Assembly: GCA_003049465.1 (NCBI GenBank)
Contig: PYSS01000005.1
Coordinates: 14,087 to 78,086 of the forward strand
Reading direction: 5' to 3'
DNA from: Magnaporthiopsis rhizophila
Taxonomy: Eukaryota > Ascomycota > Sordariomycetes > Magnaporthales > Magnaporthaceae
Length of the DNA: 64,000 bases
Shown here: positions 12,818 through 25,593 of the stretch, one piece after another
How positions within the stretch are numbered: position 1 is the stretch's first letter
Layout: each line of letters starts with the position of its first letter
Notes under the pieces: generated by a model
The model's database searches: none
Seen by the model: only the letters and a program-made list of their open reading frames with translations
Told to the model about the DNA's origin: nothing
Translations under genes and position numbers: made by a program

Positions 12818-13509
12818 TAATTACGATAGGTATTCTCCCAAGTACATATAAGGGAAACCCTCTAGCCTATTGGCGAGTGGCGAAATGTCTGTGCTCCGGC
12901 AAAGGATATGGCGAATGCCTCCTCGTTATGGATTGGGCCAATAGGAAGATCAGCGCATCTTCCATGCATTCGAGAGAGTACGGTACGTATGTGTACCGAC
13001 CTCCCATATAATATCGGTGCTACAAGCGGCAAAGGGATTCGATCTGCGGCTCTTCAACCCTTGGAGCCGAGTCGGCTATGAATGGCAGCGTTTCCCGCGG
13101 GGGCCACCGTGTTCTGACACAGCGAGATCGGAGGAGCGCCCCTTGGGTGATCGTCTCCGTGTATTTAAGGCCTAATCCTAGGCTCTACTTTAGGCAGATA
13201 GATCCTTTTCCTTCTGCATGAACACGGAGGACTCTTTCTCAGACTACGACGATCTTTTGTGCATCACTTTTGGAGCTCTCCGTGCCGTGACAGGAGTACA
13301 GAGTCCTACTAACAGTTTGGATTATTACAATATGCTTTTCCTAGCTACCCCAGGAGACAACCTCTATGTCTATGTGGAAATCCCTACAAGCCCTGGCGCT
13401 GCCTCAACGAACAAAGACTCCATTCGAAATGCCTCTCCTTACTATCCTATTAACCCGCCGGCCATCGAGATTACCCAGTTCTGCGCGTGTTAATTCACGT
13501 CCGGCCCAT

Positions 13510-15447
13510 TTATACAATGGCCACCTTGTAAGTGCTCCCGTCGACACCAAACTTCATCACATCGGGGTCCCAATCGGGAACGCTCCGCATGTAGTCCGGA
13601 TCTTCGCGCGCCCAGTCTGGCAGGGGCCCGCCCTTGGGTAACCTGGGTGCCCACTTGAGGAACAGCGACAGTTCGTCATTTTCCCGACCACCCTCCACCG
13701 ACAGCCTCCTGCCGAGCCCGGCCGACCGCAACTCAGCGAACATGATCGGCCTGGCCCTGCGGTAGCACTCCTTAACAATCCCGACGGGCAGGAGGGCGTG
13801 TAAGGACGATTGATTGCCGGCCATCCCTGTGTCTGCTTGCGGCTTTTGCATGGCCATGGTACAGAAAAGGCTGCACATATCTGCGATGGCGACGGGGTGA
13901 AAGTCGCCGTCCTTCGGCCCTATGTCCAGCCCCCACACGGGTCCTCGTCGCCAGCGGCAGGCCGAGGAACTCTTCGCCAGGACCACTACGTTGAACACCA
14001 GCTCTAACGTGCTGGAATCAAACGGGGACAGGTGCAATGTCACAACCTGGGCGCCGTCGAAGGCCGTTGCTGTTGGCGTCAGCTGGGCGTGCTCTTTTAA
14101 AAACGTGTCCACGAAGGAGGGCGAGGCGCCTCGTTCGTCATTCAGGATCCCTTGCATCATCCTCAGCGATGACAACAGGGGTGCCATGGCGGGTGAGTAA
14201 CCATGGAGACGGTGGCTCCGTAATTCCCTTCCCAAGCTGGAGACTCGAATATGTTCCAAAAGACTGCGGCGTAGGTAGGGGTTCTTCCGGGGGAAGTTAC
14301 GTTCAGGTTCGGGTTCAGGTTTGAGTTCGTGTGCGAGTTGGCGTTGCATTTCGCGTGTGAGATCGCGTCGGGCTGCCGAGCGATAGGGATTCCGCGTGTC
14401 AAAGCGAAGGTGTTTTTCCGGAATCTGTACGAGATTCGAACCCAGGAAAGTCATGTTGGGTAGTGGGGCATACGGAGGCTGCATGGGGACCAGTCCGCGT
14501 CGGGATGAACAAGAAATGTAAACCTGGTGGCAGCAGGCGACCAGCTGGAAATCGAGGCGTTTATTAGAAACGCGCCGCATAACGAGAATCACCGGAGCAC
14601 GGGCGGGGGGNNNNNNNNNNNNNNNNNNNNNNNNNNNNNNNNGGGGGGGCGGGTTTGTATCGCCGTCAAGTTTAAAAATATGGTCGTCTCCGGGCCTCAG
14701 GTCCAGCTCGCGAGGTGTCTCCTGGAAAACCAAGTGAAAGCGCCAGGGCGAGTCCGGCCTGGACAGCTCCATTATGGCGAACCCATCGGAGCTCGCAAGT
14801 TTGATCGGGGCGCTCTCAAGTGCCATTAGATGAACAAGCTGAAGATGGAGGGAGCCAGTGGCAGGGTCAACATGGGCGCCTCGATGCCATTCGATGTTTG
14901 GTTCCGGGGGAACATTGTTAACTTCGATAGTGTGGATGCCCCCCATGCCAGTGTGGCTCTGCGGCAACATTTCTCTCCACGACTTGTCCAGCGCCAAAGC
15001 GCGGGGGCGCCAGGCTGCGTCTCCGAGGGCCGGCCAGGGTACCCACGAGGGATACGCACAGGTGTTACGGGGTCCGGGATGCAGTATGACGTTCGGCTCG
15101 TCCCCTTTGAGCAGGCAGTGTGCCACGAAACCGATACGGGCGTGGACGGCACTAATTGAGTAGTCTGGGACCAGGCACAGGTCTGGACGCAGCAGGCCAA
15201 GGACGCCGAATACATTGTCTCGGCGGTCGCTGGCCTCGCAGCTCATGGCGGTTTTGAGAATTTCGACAGGGTCGCTTATGATCCCTTGCGTAACATGAGC
15301 AAGCCACGGAGCCGGGGTGTCTACCCGATTCCAGGCAGGACGGCCGAGCAGGCTCGGGGATGTTCGATGATCCGCCACGAAGTCAACGTCTCGTATGCGT
15401 ACCAGGACTTGCTTGTCAAGTAAAAGTTCCTCGAACAGAGGCTACAT
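13510..15447 (-). pseudogene. HET-family gene fragment lacking the HET domain proper
   Basis: The minus strand encodes about 645 residues that look like the downstream half of a heterokaryon-incompatibility protein: RDNVFGVLGLLRPDLCLVPDYS is the block that usually follows the HET domain, then a long poorly conserved C-terminus ending in STYKVAIV. The diagnostic N-terminal part (YxALSYxWG, WIDALCI) is absent. The open frame starts just after a TAG at about 15447, and sequence further upstream is occupied by a HET gene on the other strand. No ATG start of a complete protein is available. A 32-base N gap (14611-14642) lies inside; the frame happens to stay open across it. I infer truncation by rearrangement. 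A new shorter functional protein cannot be excluded. Confidence 0.65.
14611..14642. other. Assembly gap (32 N) flanked by G runs
   Basis: Unresolved bases with G runs on both sides, inside the HET fragment. The true length is unknown, so residues and frame across it are uncertain. Confidence 0.95.
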
Positions 15448-15453
15448 GAGACC

Positions 15454-17663
15454 TTGGCAGATCTCAAGGCGAGCGCGGAGTTGGGTACTTGCGATTTTTG
15501 CCGGCTGCTCTGGACGGCTCTAAAGAAGCAGAAAAACAAGAAGGGTTTACAATACTACCTGGACGGCCGGGTTGGTAACGGTGCTCTACAATACATTGAG
15601 GGCCGGGTTGGTGGCGGTTCTCCGGATGCATTGGAGACAAGCGTTTATTTACAACCGAACCTGGACGATTGGTGGGATTGGGGCGGGGCCGGCGAGCACC
15701 CCAAATATACCAACGGCATGCTTCCGCGCGGGGATACTGGCGAAACGGGTTCCAGGGGCAGCGTGATCACAGTCGTGTCCGGCACCTCCAATTCTATGAT
15801 TGTTAATGCGGACCTAGTTGTTTCGGCAAGACGAGGTAATGATTGCATTTGCTCTCCTTTCCCATCCGCTGCGTCGGGAACATCACCATCCATCCTAACA
15901 TCCGTGCCGATCACCGGACGGGGAGCTATGCTGCGAAATTCATCTCTGCAAGAGAGCCCGAGAGCGAGCAGCATGAAGACCCTTTCGGGGTAAATAAGTT
16001 TCGTGAGTGGCTTACTATTTGCCAGCAAAGCCATGAGCGCTGCGGCGGCGCGAAGCCGTTAGAAATGCCCACCCGAGTGGTCGACCTCGGACCGCCAGGC
16101 GAAAACGTCAAGCCAAAGCTTCTTATCACTGAGCAGGGGCAGTGCGGCCACTACATGGCACTCTCCTACGCCTGGGGCGACGGCGTCAGACACCCTATCA
16201 AGCTCAAGGGCGGGAAGAAATCCAGGGACGGAAACGAGGACAATCTGGAAGAGTTCTTGCATGCCATCCCCGACGGCGAAGAGATGACATTGACACACCG
16301 AGAGGCCCTTCGGATCGCACGCTTGCTCGGATATAGATACATCTGGATTGACGCGCTGTGCATCATCCAAGGAGACGAAGACGACCGGCAAAAAGAAGTC
16401 CCTAAGCTTCCTCAGGTGTATGGAAACGCCGACTTCACATTGGTGGCCGGGAGGAGTAACTACAGCCCGAACGGCTTCCTGAGAGACCCCTACACTCCGG
16501 AGGTCCAGCCATGTCGCCTACCCTACCGCAGATCTCCGTATCTTCCCGGCGCGCTGTCTACCTCTCCCGAAAACGACTATTGCTACTTGAACCTTCCGAG
16601 GTCTCTCGAAACCGGTCCCGTTAGCCAACGTGCCTGGTGTTTCCAAGAGGCCGTGTTGAGCCGGCGTCAGATTGTCTACGGCACGGAGCAGCTGCGCTTC
16701 GAGTACCGCGAGCGGAGGGTTTGGGAGGACGGCAGGTTTCTAAATACAAAAGGAAGACCCTGCCTCGACCTCTCCATTAGCATGACCGCTTCGGGCCTAC
16801 GAGGGGATCCCACGACCAAGGAGCTGCTACGCGACTGGTATATCCGGATGATCGACTACTTGAGGCTCGACGTCTTCGATCCAGAAGACAACTTTACCAC
16901 CACGGCCGGCACCGCGGCCCGCTTTCAGCGCGCGCTCGGCGGATCGAGGTATCTCGCGGATCTCTGGGAAGTTGATATGATCAGCGGGCTGCTCTGGTTC
17001 AGCAGGCACGTGGCCCAGGTCTCATATCCTAAAGACCCCCTGCGAAGGCCCATCGGTGTGCGCGACGCGAACAAGAGACAAGTCATCGAGCGCGTGCCAT
17101 CGTGGTCCTGCCTCGCTCTCCATGGCCCAATCTGGTACAGAAGACCATACAACGGGCCGCCGGACCCCTCGACAGCGGCCAAGATCTTCCGTCCCACCAG
17201 CCCGGACGGAACCACATGGAGCAGTGATGAATGGACTACCAGACATCTCCGTTACGGCGAGTCGCTCTGCCGGCTGCAAGTTACTGGCCGCCTCTGCCAG
17301 CTGCGCTGCTCGGCCGCGGTCAGGGAGCTCCGACCCTGCGAGAAACTGAGGGCTACGGGGTATCCAGGGATTTCCTTTAGAGGGGTAGTCCTGGAGCCCA
17401 ATGGGCCTAGAGGAAGCATGAACATATCGAACGATGCCGTGGACGCGGAAGATGCAGATGCATTCAGGATTGTGGCGCTGGGAATCTTTGACTTGGCCGA
17501 AGGCAACACCCACAGGCCATGGGCCATGCGTTTGAAGGAGAAAGAAGGTCTACTTCTGGAGAAAGCGGCAGAGCCGAATACCTTCAAAAGGGTCGGGATT
17601 TTTGTGGTCAAGGATATCGAGTTCTTCGAGAGCGGCGACGAGGTGGATATTGAACTTGCATAA
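15454..17663 (+). CDS. HET-domain (heterokaryon incompatibility) protein, probable frameshift near its N-terminus
   Basis: HET domains act in non-self recognition and trigger cell death in incompatible fungal fusions. The domain is clear: HYMALSYAWG, then LTHREALRIARLLGYRYIWI, DALCIIQGD and the later block VSQRAWCFQEAVLSRRQIVYG. A typical HET N-terminus precedes it, with a CDFC motif near residue 13 and later SHERC. The N-terminal part (from 15454) and the HET part (open from about 15843) lie in different frames. No GT-AG intron between 15770 and 15930 joins them in phase, because the only AG before the needed residues is at GGGGAG (15919-15924) and no donor has the right phase. I infer a one-base frameshift or sequence error. 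An alternative is a shorter protein starting at the Met at 16065. Confidence 0.78.
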
Positions 17664-20600
17664 TGACCTGGGCGCCATCTTTGTGTTGATCAGCCGATGT
17701 GTACAAGGCACTAGTAACCATTTTCCCCTGCTAAGTACCTACCTGCCTACCTATCTACCACCTACCTACCTAAGTATCTACTAAGCTTTGTGAAACCACG
17801 AGGCGCTGCTTCCCACATAATGCGCCCGCAGCGCCGCCGAGCATCTCTGGTCCTCCCACCGCGGCAGCTATCTAGACAGACCCAAGACCAAGAGCCCCTC
17901 CAAGAGGGGGAGATGGTGAACAAGATAGTGGCCGTCACCAGGACGAAGCCAAACTTTGCGGTGCCTCCTACCAACTGGTGGAACCGGCCGGCGAACACGC
18001 CGGAGAAGCGAAAGCAGGTCGCGGGATCCTCATCACGCTATTGGATGCCGCCATTCGTGGATGCATCCTTGATGCGTTTTGCACATCTCGCATCAAAATT
18101 GTAGGGAGGAGGCAGTGAGGGGTACCTAGGGCTGGGGTGTGAGGTACCCGTGATCACCTGTAACCACCCTCTGTGACTCACCTCTGAGCACACTGTGCTG
18201 CCGAGTTACATACAGCGGTAGCCCAGGACTGGTACTCAATCCGGATTTGGGAGCAAATGGTTTTGCGGTGAGAATATTCAGGTAAGATAGGCATATACTG
18301 AGCCTCCCATTCCGTTCCCGACGGTGGCACGGCCCAAGGGGTATCGACGCAAAAATTGCGACCTTAGTGCCACGGCGTATGAAGTCGACACACGTGGTCG
18401 GCCGCGTGCAACAACCTTCTTTCTTATCTAGGGTGGGCTGTGTTGCTTTGGGCATCAATGCCGTGGCTGTTTTCCCCGCCAGTGGGATGGGTATATAAAG
18501 TAGGTTTGCTGCGGCGGATGCCTTCAAATTATGGATGTCTCGTGAGCAGTTGCGTGCGAACTACGAAAGGTTGCCTTGAAAAAAAAAAAAACTCTCACCT
18601 ACTTCTCGCAAGGTATACACACACCCGTATCGTATCGGTTTTCTGGTCTCTCTTGTATTGACAAATGTCGCTACCCGTCATAGTTTCTGCCCGGCCTGGG
18701 CATAGCTGGCTGGCGTCCCCGTCGCCTACAATCAGTTGACGAAAAGATCGTCGATTGATGGGATCCCCGGGTATTGTCGGGTTGCATGCCTTTGGGCACA
18801 TTGGCCGGCTCGGCCTGCCGGCAGTCCGGAGTGGATTCCGGGACCAAAAGTCCTAGACACCAGCTGTCCCCCAGATTTGGTTGGCTGGCAGTGAGAGACG
18901 CCGCAACAACGCATGGCAGCTTTGTGTTGGCTGTGACAGAGCACGCCGCAGCACACAACAACACACCGCACACCGCACGCAAAGCTCACGGGGCGGCCCT
19001 TTTTGGCGAAAAGTTCCGGGAGCGAAGCCACAGCAAAAGCATGGTAATGATGACGGCTATAACCAGCACAAGATCGTCGCGTGGCCGAGTACGGCGCCCA
19101 TCGCGCCTCCGCCTTTCCGGAAGAAAAGCCACAGCAGGGGGAAGGCATGGGGGTCATGCAGCCATCTTTTACGCCCGGCCGGTATGAGTGGTTTTTTTTT
19201 TCCTTTGCCTGCTTGGCTTGCTTGTTGACAGGGGGTGGGGAAACCTGCAGCGGGTGCACAAGCTGTCTGGCCGTCGCCGACCTGCCGTCTCCAGATGGCA
19301 CACCGACATGGCTCTCAAAGGATGGTGTGGGTGATGGCTCTCGGACCTGTTCCTCTACCTAGGTACGCAGGTGCTTGGAAGAGATGGCCGTCAAGTGGCA
19401 AGCGCCGATCGGGAAAGTCGGGCAGTTCTCGACTCGCAGGAACTTTTCCGAGGTGAAGAAAAGAGAGAGAGAGAAAGAAAGGAAGGCTTACCCGATGCGA
19501 TGAGACGAGGCGAAAGACATTGAGGCTTCGGAAGGTGGAGAGGGGATATGTTCTGATTCGCCTGCGGTTGCGTCTCTTTTCTTCCTTTCTTTCTTTTCTC
19601 TGTCTCTCTCTTGCCCGTGGCTTGGGATCAGTCACACCCGTGCCGCAGGAAGACGCCTCTCAACACCCTCCCACTGCCCCCGCCCCCCGGCTGTCATCCG
19701 CGGAGCCACCTTGTCTTCTAGATTACCCTACCTTTCCGCCCGCCTGCGACGGACGAGCGGCAAGAAGACGGCGAGGCGAGCGGCATCCCATTAACAATCG
19801 ACTAGCTAGAAAACGGCGGCTCAGCTTGAGATCCAGCAGTCAGCACTTTGCTGGAGGAAAAAAAAATAACACGTGGGTGATCAAGACGCATATTTATCAG
19901 CACAGCCGCGACGTCTGCGGCACGCTGGGCAACACAAACATTCCTCATCTGAGTTCTGAGATCTGACAGAAGCCCGAGATTCAGACCGAGTCGGTTGGTT
20001 ATCCTTCCTAGTCTCTCGGGACAATGGAACCTTGTCTGGAACACCTGACCCTCGCCCCGAAAAGCGGCATTTCATGATAGCAGCTCGCTAGCCAGCCCTG
20101 CGCGGACGAGTGGAAAGTGGTGGATGATGGCCTCTGGCCGCTACTGCATCCTGTCGACCATCGGCGCGGCGGCTGTGCCAATCGCAATGTGGAGTCAAGC
20201 TGTCAAAAAGTTGCTTCTCCGGAAAGGACCGAACGCCCGAAGAAAACGAGGCTTTGTGATCTCGAACGAGGAAGTTGTTAGGTGGTGGTCACAGCAGCAA
20301 AAGGACGATATTCCATTGATGATTCAAAGCGGGTCGCCGATTCGTCGGGGCGAAGTCCGAAAGTCGTGAAAAGTGTTGAAATAAAAATCGTTCACATGCC
20401 AGGTCAATGGCAACGAACCAACGAGCAGAAGGCCCCTCGGCAGCCCTTCTTTAGGGCTAGGCTTGTTATGAAAACTCGTTGGTGGGATTTTACTTTAGCT
20501 CTAAATTCGAATTGGCGCGCCCGGGGGTTTACCGGCCCTCGCCCGTGGAAGACGGCTGTGGCATTGTTTTTTTAACACCGCGGATTTCACCCATTCAATC

Positions 20601-23307
20601 ACGGTCTGCTGTGAGCTGTTGGAAAAAAGACCGCTGGCTGTGTGTGTGTAAGTGGTCTGCTTAGGTTCCATTTTGCATGACAGGAGCGAGCAGGTTGCTA
20701 GCAAACCTTGTGGATGCACCGGTCTCGGTAAACCTTCCGAGCCTGCTCACCTAAATGCCTACCACCCACCAACTTATGCAAAGCATTTATACAACACGCT
20801 TAACGCGCCAGGGTTTAGGTCGATCGGGGCGAGCCTAGATACCATGTGGCATGTGGGCGGCCAAGCAGGCAGGATTTAACGTTCAAAGTGTCGGGAACTG
20901 CCAGGCCGGCCAGGTACAAAGACGGCAAAGACTGGGAACAGGCAGAAAAGGTGAGCGGCAAGAAGATGGATTGGCCGCCAGGAAAGAAGCTCGAGACATC
21001 CGAGTGTGCGTCGTCGTTCGAGGCGCAGGGCAAGGCAACTTTCAGGCAGAAATTGGCACCCGCCGATCCTTGTCGATTGGCTGCTGCAGCTGCAGGAGGC
21101 TTGCATCAAAAGATGAAAAACAAATGCTGGCAAGAGACACCGCCACGCTGGTGCAGCGCAGCCTTCCCTCCTCCATGTTTTGTTGCTCTTTCGTCTTTCG
21201 TCGGGCCTTGGAAATATCAATGTGAGTTGGTGTGACTGGTCGGTCCAAGAGGAAAGAAGGTCCGAGCGCGTCGAGCTATAGCGCGCGGGGTGGGCCTCCA
21301 TGACACCCTCCTACTGCACGAGCTGTGAGCTTGCAGCAACCAGAAAATCAATGGAATGCTCAGCCTTCCAGGCAGCCGGCTGCATTCCCGCCGTCCATGC
21401 TGGGCCGCGACGGGCTTGGCCGCGGCCTGTCATCATTTCGCACGAGGTGCAAAATTAAGGGAAGTAAATTTCTCGAACGCCTGCTCGTCTAAAGGTACCT
21501 AACCCAAGCTTCACAAATGGCGACCGACCATTTCTCCCACGTGGTGGGCTCCAGGTCGCGACCCACCTTCCTTGGTGTGGTGCCCAGCACCAGCACAACG
21601 CCACACTCCCTTCGCACCCCACCGTCGAGGGGTGAGGGTTGCCCCCTACCCAAAACGGGAACAATGGCGCACGGCTGTGGTCAATGGCTGCTCTGGACCC
21701 GGCCAACCACAGTTCGCACTCTCCACTTTTTGCTCTTTCTTGGCTTGGATGCCTTGCGCCGCCGCCCGCCGCCTGGGTCGCCACGGGTTTGGGTAAAGAA
21801 GGGCAAACGAGCTGGAGCTTGATGAGGGCTTTTCGGCTCAGCCGGCCCTTCCCTCGCTCTCCTATGACCTCTCCGGCCATGCCACGCAAGCAGTGCGAAG
21901 CAGCAGCAAAGGAAATTAAAAGAAAAATCTCTTTTACATACCGACGCCTGTTGGGCTCCGGCAGACTCTAACCTGAGCCAGCCGACACACCCTTTTCAGT
22001 GCCGGGTGTCAGGCGGTGTTGGGGGTTAGGTTGTTTGTTGTGTTCCTCATTTCACCGCCGGCTCGCTCCCAGCTCCCCGCATTCCCTTCGCACTCCTCCT
22101 CCACGTCCTTTTCCCTCGTGTCCCTTTCTCATACTTTTTTTGTGTGCGTGTTGCGATGCGATGCTGATGTAGGGACCTTGTCTTCCCTTCCATCCGAGTC
22201 GATGGATGCTTTCCTATTTGTCCGCTTGCTGCAGGCCCCGAGGAGGACACCGAGTCCCCACCTTGATCTACCTGTCTTCATGTTGCCTTTGCTTTCCTTG
22301 ACAGAGGAGGGATGACACAAGCCTACATTGCATATCCATTTTACCTTGGGTGCCTTAGCTTGCTTCCCATCCCACCACCCTTTCCCGCGGACAAGTACTG
22401 CTCATGCGCACCATGGCCGGGCAACTTGAGTGAGGCTGCCAATGAGAACCTGTTTGCATGACCGAACACCATGGCGTGTGGTCGTCCGCTCGTCCACGTC
22501 GCCACATCATTGGCTGGTTTGTTTCCTGCCTCTCCCCGCCAGTCCCCTCGATACCGCATATCCTCCTCATTGTTGTTGGCTAGCAGGGTCTCACCGAGAG
22601 CATGTCCCTCCTGGACCCGAACAGAAATCTTCGCACACACGCACACACCCTGACGCCACACCCCTCAGGTATCCTTCGCGTTACGTTTTGGAGGAAAGGC
22701 TGTGGTGGAGGTACCTACCTCCTTGATATCACACCCCCAGACTAGTGCTGCACATCCTTCTGGATTAATCCCACGTCAGGTTCACCTCTCGTCTCGGGAT
22801 TGCCATTCCGGCCGGAATTTTCTTTATTCATTTAATCGTTTCTACGCTCGGGCTGCTTGTTTTGCCCACATTTGAACATGAGCCGGGCACCAGAGCGGTC
22901 ATGGCATCTATTTGCTCGAGACAAGCCACGTAAAAAAGACCCTTGCTCGCTCTGTAAGTGCCTTTGTCGCCTCGAACCGGCTCTCCCGGGCGCTACAAGC
23001 GCGAAGTGACTGCAGCCACACCTTCGTCTCCCTCACCTCACCCCACTCCCTCCTGTACTTAAAAAGATCCTGGACGCCCACCATCGGGAGCCGTCTTATC
23101 AACAGCCGGGGCTGCACACCACCACAACCACCACCACCACAGCCACTACTGCTCTTTCTCCTCTAGCTCTTCCTCGATCTATATATTCCCACTCAACCCC
23201 TCACTCATCACTCCCGAATACTTCCCTCTCTAGGCCACGACCTGTATTTGCTTCTTCGCACAACCAACCTCGGCCCATATCTATCCTGCTCTCAACAAAT
23301 CGCCAGC
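17664..23307. other. Long gene-free region upstream of the C2H2 regulator
   Basis: About 5.6 kb with no convincing exon on either strand. It begins with a CTACCTAC-rich low-complexity stretch (about 17736-17780). The last 150 bases before 23308 are pyrimidine-rich (CTCTTTCTCCTC, TCTATATATTCCC, then ACCCCTCACTCATCACTCCC), as expected around a fungal core promoter and transcription start. Much of this may be promoter and 5' UTR of the gene at 23308. Weak open frames here show no domain-like sequence. Confidence 0.6.
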
Positions 23308-24939
23308 ATGCTTCAAGGCCCGTTGCAACACATTGCTATGGGCTCTGAAGACTGGTCGAGTCAACACCTCCGGACCGGCAGGATGAAGCACAGCCGCACA
23401 GCAAACAACATGCCCATCCTGCACCAAGAGCCGGAGGACATGTCACAGCCTGTGAAGATGTCCTTCGAGCCCATCGGGTGGTCTAGCGCGTGCGCCAGGC
23501 CGACCCCCTGCGCGACCTGCCTCTTCAAATCGCCGACCGACGGAAGCCGGGACTGCCCGGAATGTTCCTCGAACCTGGCAAAGTCACTGCGCGCAGTGAG
23601 CACTCCTCCTAGCACCCCAATATCGGCAACCAAGCAGGAGCCACAAGACCCGACGGAGCTTCTCGGCAGCGCGGCAATGGCAAAAACCGTGTCGGCCATG
23701 TCGTACGACAGCGCATACGGAAGCATGAACGACAGTCTGGTCGGTGGCATGGTGGGCATGGGCGACGCGTTGCATGAGAGCCCTGGAGGGTACCCCGGAT
23801 ACATCCAGACCTCCCCGATGCCGTACAGCCAGGCGACAAGTCAATACGGCTCCAACGAGGGCCAATTCGAATACAACGTCAGCATGTACGACCCCCTGGA
23901 CGCGTGCGAGGCCGTCTCCCCAATGGACCAGTCAATATATCCCATGCCGTCGCCTCTCATGGATTATGCCGGCTCACCTCAGCTGGAAAGCCCGATCACT
24001 TTGTAAGTTCTCCGCCAGGTCCCCTTTTCCTGCTACGGCATCTCACCTGGGTGGGCACCTAGGTAGGTAGGTTAGCTGGTAGCTAACATATAGAAAAGCA
24101 TCGACTCCCAACACACAATGGAGCCGCCGCCCTCGCCGTCCCCGACAGTCGACATGTCGGCACTCAGCCCGAGAGAGAGGTTCAAGTGCTCCGAGAGCGG
24201 TTGTGGAAGGTGCTTCAGCAGACAGGCCGATCTCCAACGGCACTACGACCACGTGCATCCCGGGCCTGACGCCAGCGGAAAGGGGCACCCATGCGACTAC
24301 CCGAAATGTACACGCCAGGTCTGCCCCTTCCGCCGGAAGGACCACTTCCGTGACCACCTGCGCGAGTTCCACAAGGAGGACCTCCTCCGACGCGGCGGCC
24401 AAGAGACTATCGAATGGTTTAACGACCGCAACATCAACCTGAGCGTCTGGCGGTGCGGCCGCTGTCTCCGCCGCAACAGCCTCGACAAGCGCGGCTACAC
24501 GTGCCACAAGTGCAAGGTCGACTGCGAGCCGGCCAGAGTCAACCACAGACAGAAGCAGCGGCGTGCGACGCTGCAGACGACGACGATGACCACCACCACC
24601 ACCACCACCCATCGAGAGGCCGTTGGCGGCGGCGGTGGCGTGCGTGCGCGTACCCTACAGGCTCAAGGTCCGATGCGCGTTTCCAAGAAGGGCCAGCAGG
24701 CGGCGGCGCGTCTCGCGCCCAACCTGGCAAGACTCAGCCCGCTCTCGACGAGTGCGGCGGGGCTTGCACCTGCTGCTGCGAGCTGGCAGGGGCCTGCCAC
24801 AGCCCCGGCTGCCGCTGCCGCAGAAAGCGGCGACATGATGTTCTTTGCTGCGCCGCCTTCTCCGTATGGCGGGGTAAGGACGCCCTTGAGCGCTGTCTTT
24901 GCCTACCCGGACGAGCAGATGCCGCCGTCTTCACGATAA
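23308..24939 (+). CDS. C2H2-type zinc finger transcription factor
   Basis: Two exons, 23308-24002 and 24099-24939, encode 511 residues. The intron has a GTAAGT donor, a GCTAAC branch site and an AAAAG acceptor; only this acceptor keeps the frame (FIDSQHT then MEPPPSP). The DNA-binding part lies in exon 2: a C2H2 finger at about 262-285 (CSESGCGRCF, RHYDHVH), a second at about 294-322 (CDYPKCTRQVC, DHLREFH), then a CxxC...CxxC segment (WRCGRCLRR, YTCHKCKVDC). Exon 1 encodes a Ser/Pro/Met-rich region with its own CATC and CPEC pairs, a possible extra zinc knuckle, and could be an activation domain. The ATG at 23308 is the first in frame after the pyrimidine-rich leader. Targets are unknown. The long upstream region suggests complex control. 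Confidence 0.85.
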
Positions 24940-25548
24940 TCAACCATGCGAGATATTATAACCGCTAATCCGCACTCCGGAAGCATAATCCTGACCTCCC
25001 AACACTCACGTCTTTGTTTGTTGCACTCTTACGCGTATTGATGACATTATTACGACCATTTCTTATCCGGTTCACCTGCTTGTCGCGTTTCCTTCCAACG
25101 CCCACAGTTTCAATTCGGGCAATGACTGTTACTGCTTTTCTTTTCTTTTCAAACTTTGGTGAGGGCGGCCTCCTGGTTTCATTATACCCTTCGCCGGTGG
25201 TGTTGCCACGTTTCGATCACTACCTATCCTATACACAATTGCCCCTCGTCCTTTCCTACCTACCTTTCACGAGTTCCCAGTTACGAAAATCCTTGTTCAA
25301 CTTGTTTGCATTTATCTGCTCTTGTGGTCTTGGGATTTTGTATCTTTGGCTTGGTCACGATTCATTGCTTTGTATTGCTGCTTATTTCTCTTCTTTTTGA
25401 TGTTCCGGGGAAAAAAAGATGAAAACTCACGAAAAAAAGCAGTGGAAGGAAGGTATGATGGAATCCCGGGGGAGTGAAGGATGGTATTTTTTCGAACGTG
25501 TTTGCTTCTCTGCCGGCTTTTGAATGCATTCAAACGGCGTATGGGTGG

Positions 25549-25593
<45 letters not shown>

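Larger units (their letters stand above)
12123..13509. other. Intergenic region with AT-rich stretches and repeat relics
   Basis: About 1.4 kb. The part at 12125-12700 is noticeably AT-rich compared with flanking genes and holds one arm of an inverted repeat. A 91-codon open frame at 13218-13493 follows a TATTTAAG box and a pyrimidine stretch, but it resembles no family I know and I do not call it. Confidence 0.5.

Noticed and set aside
13218..13493. 91-codon open frame with a TATTTAAG box upstream
   Set aside because: No recognisable family, no splice or domain support; could be real but I cannot distinguish it from chance.
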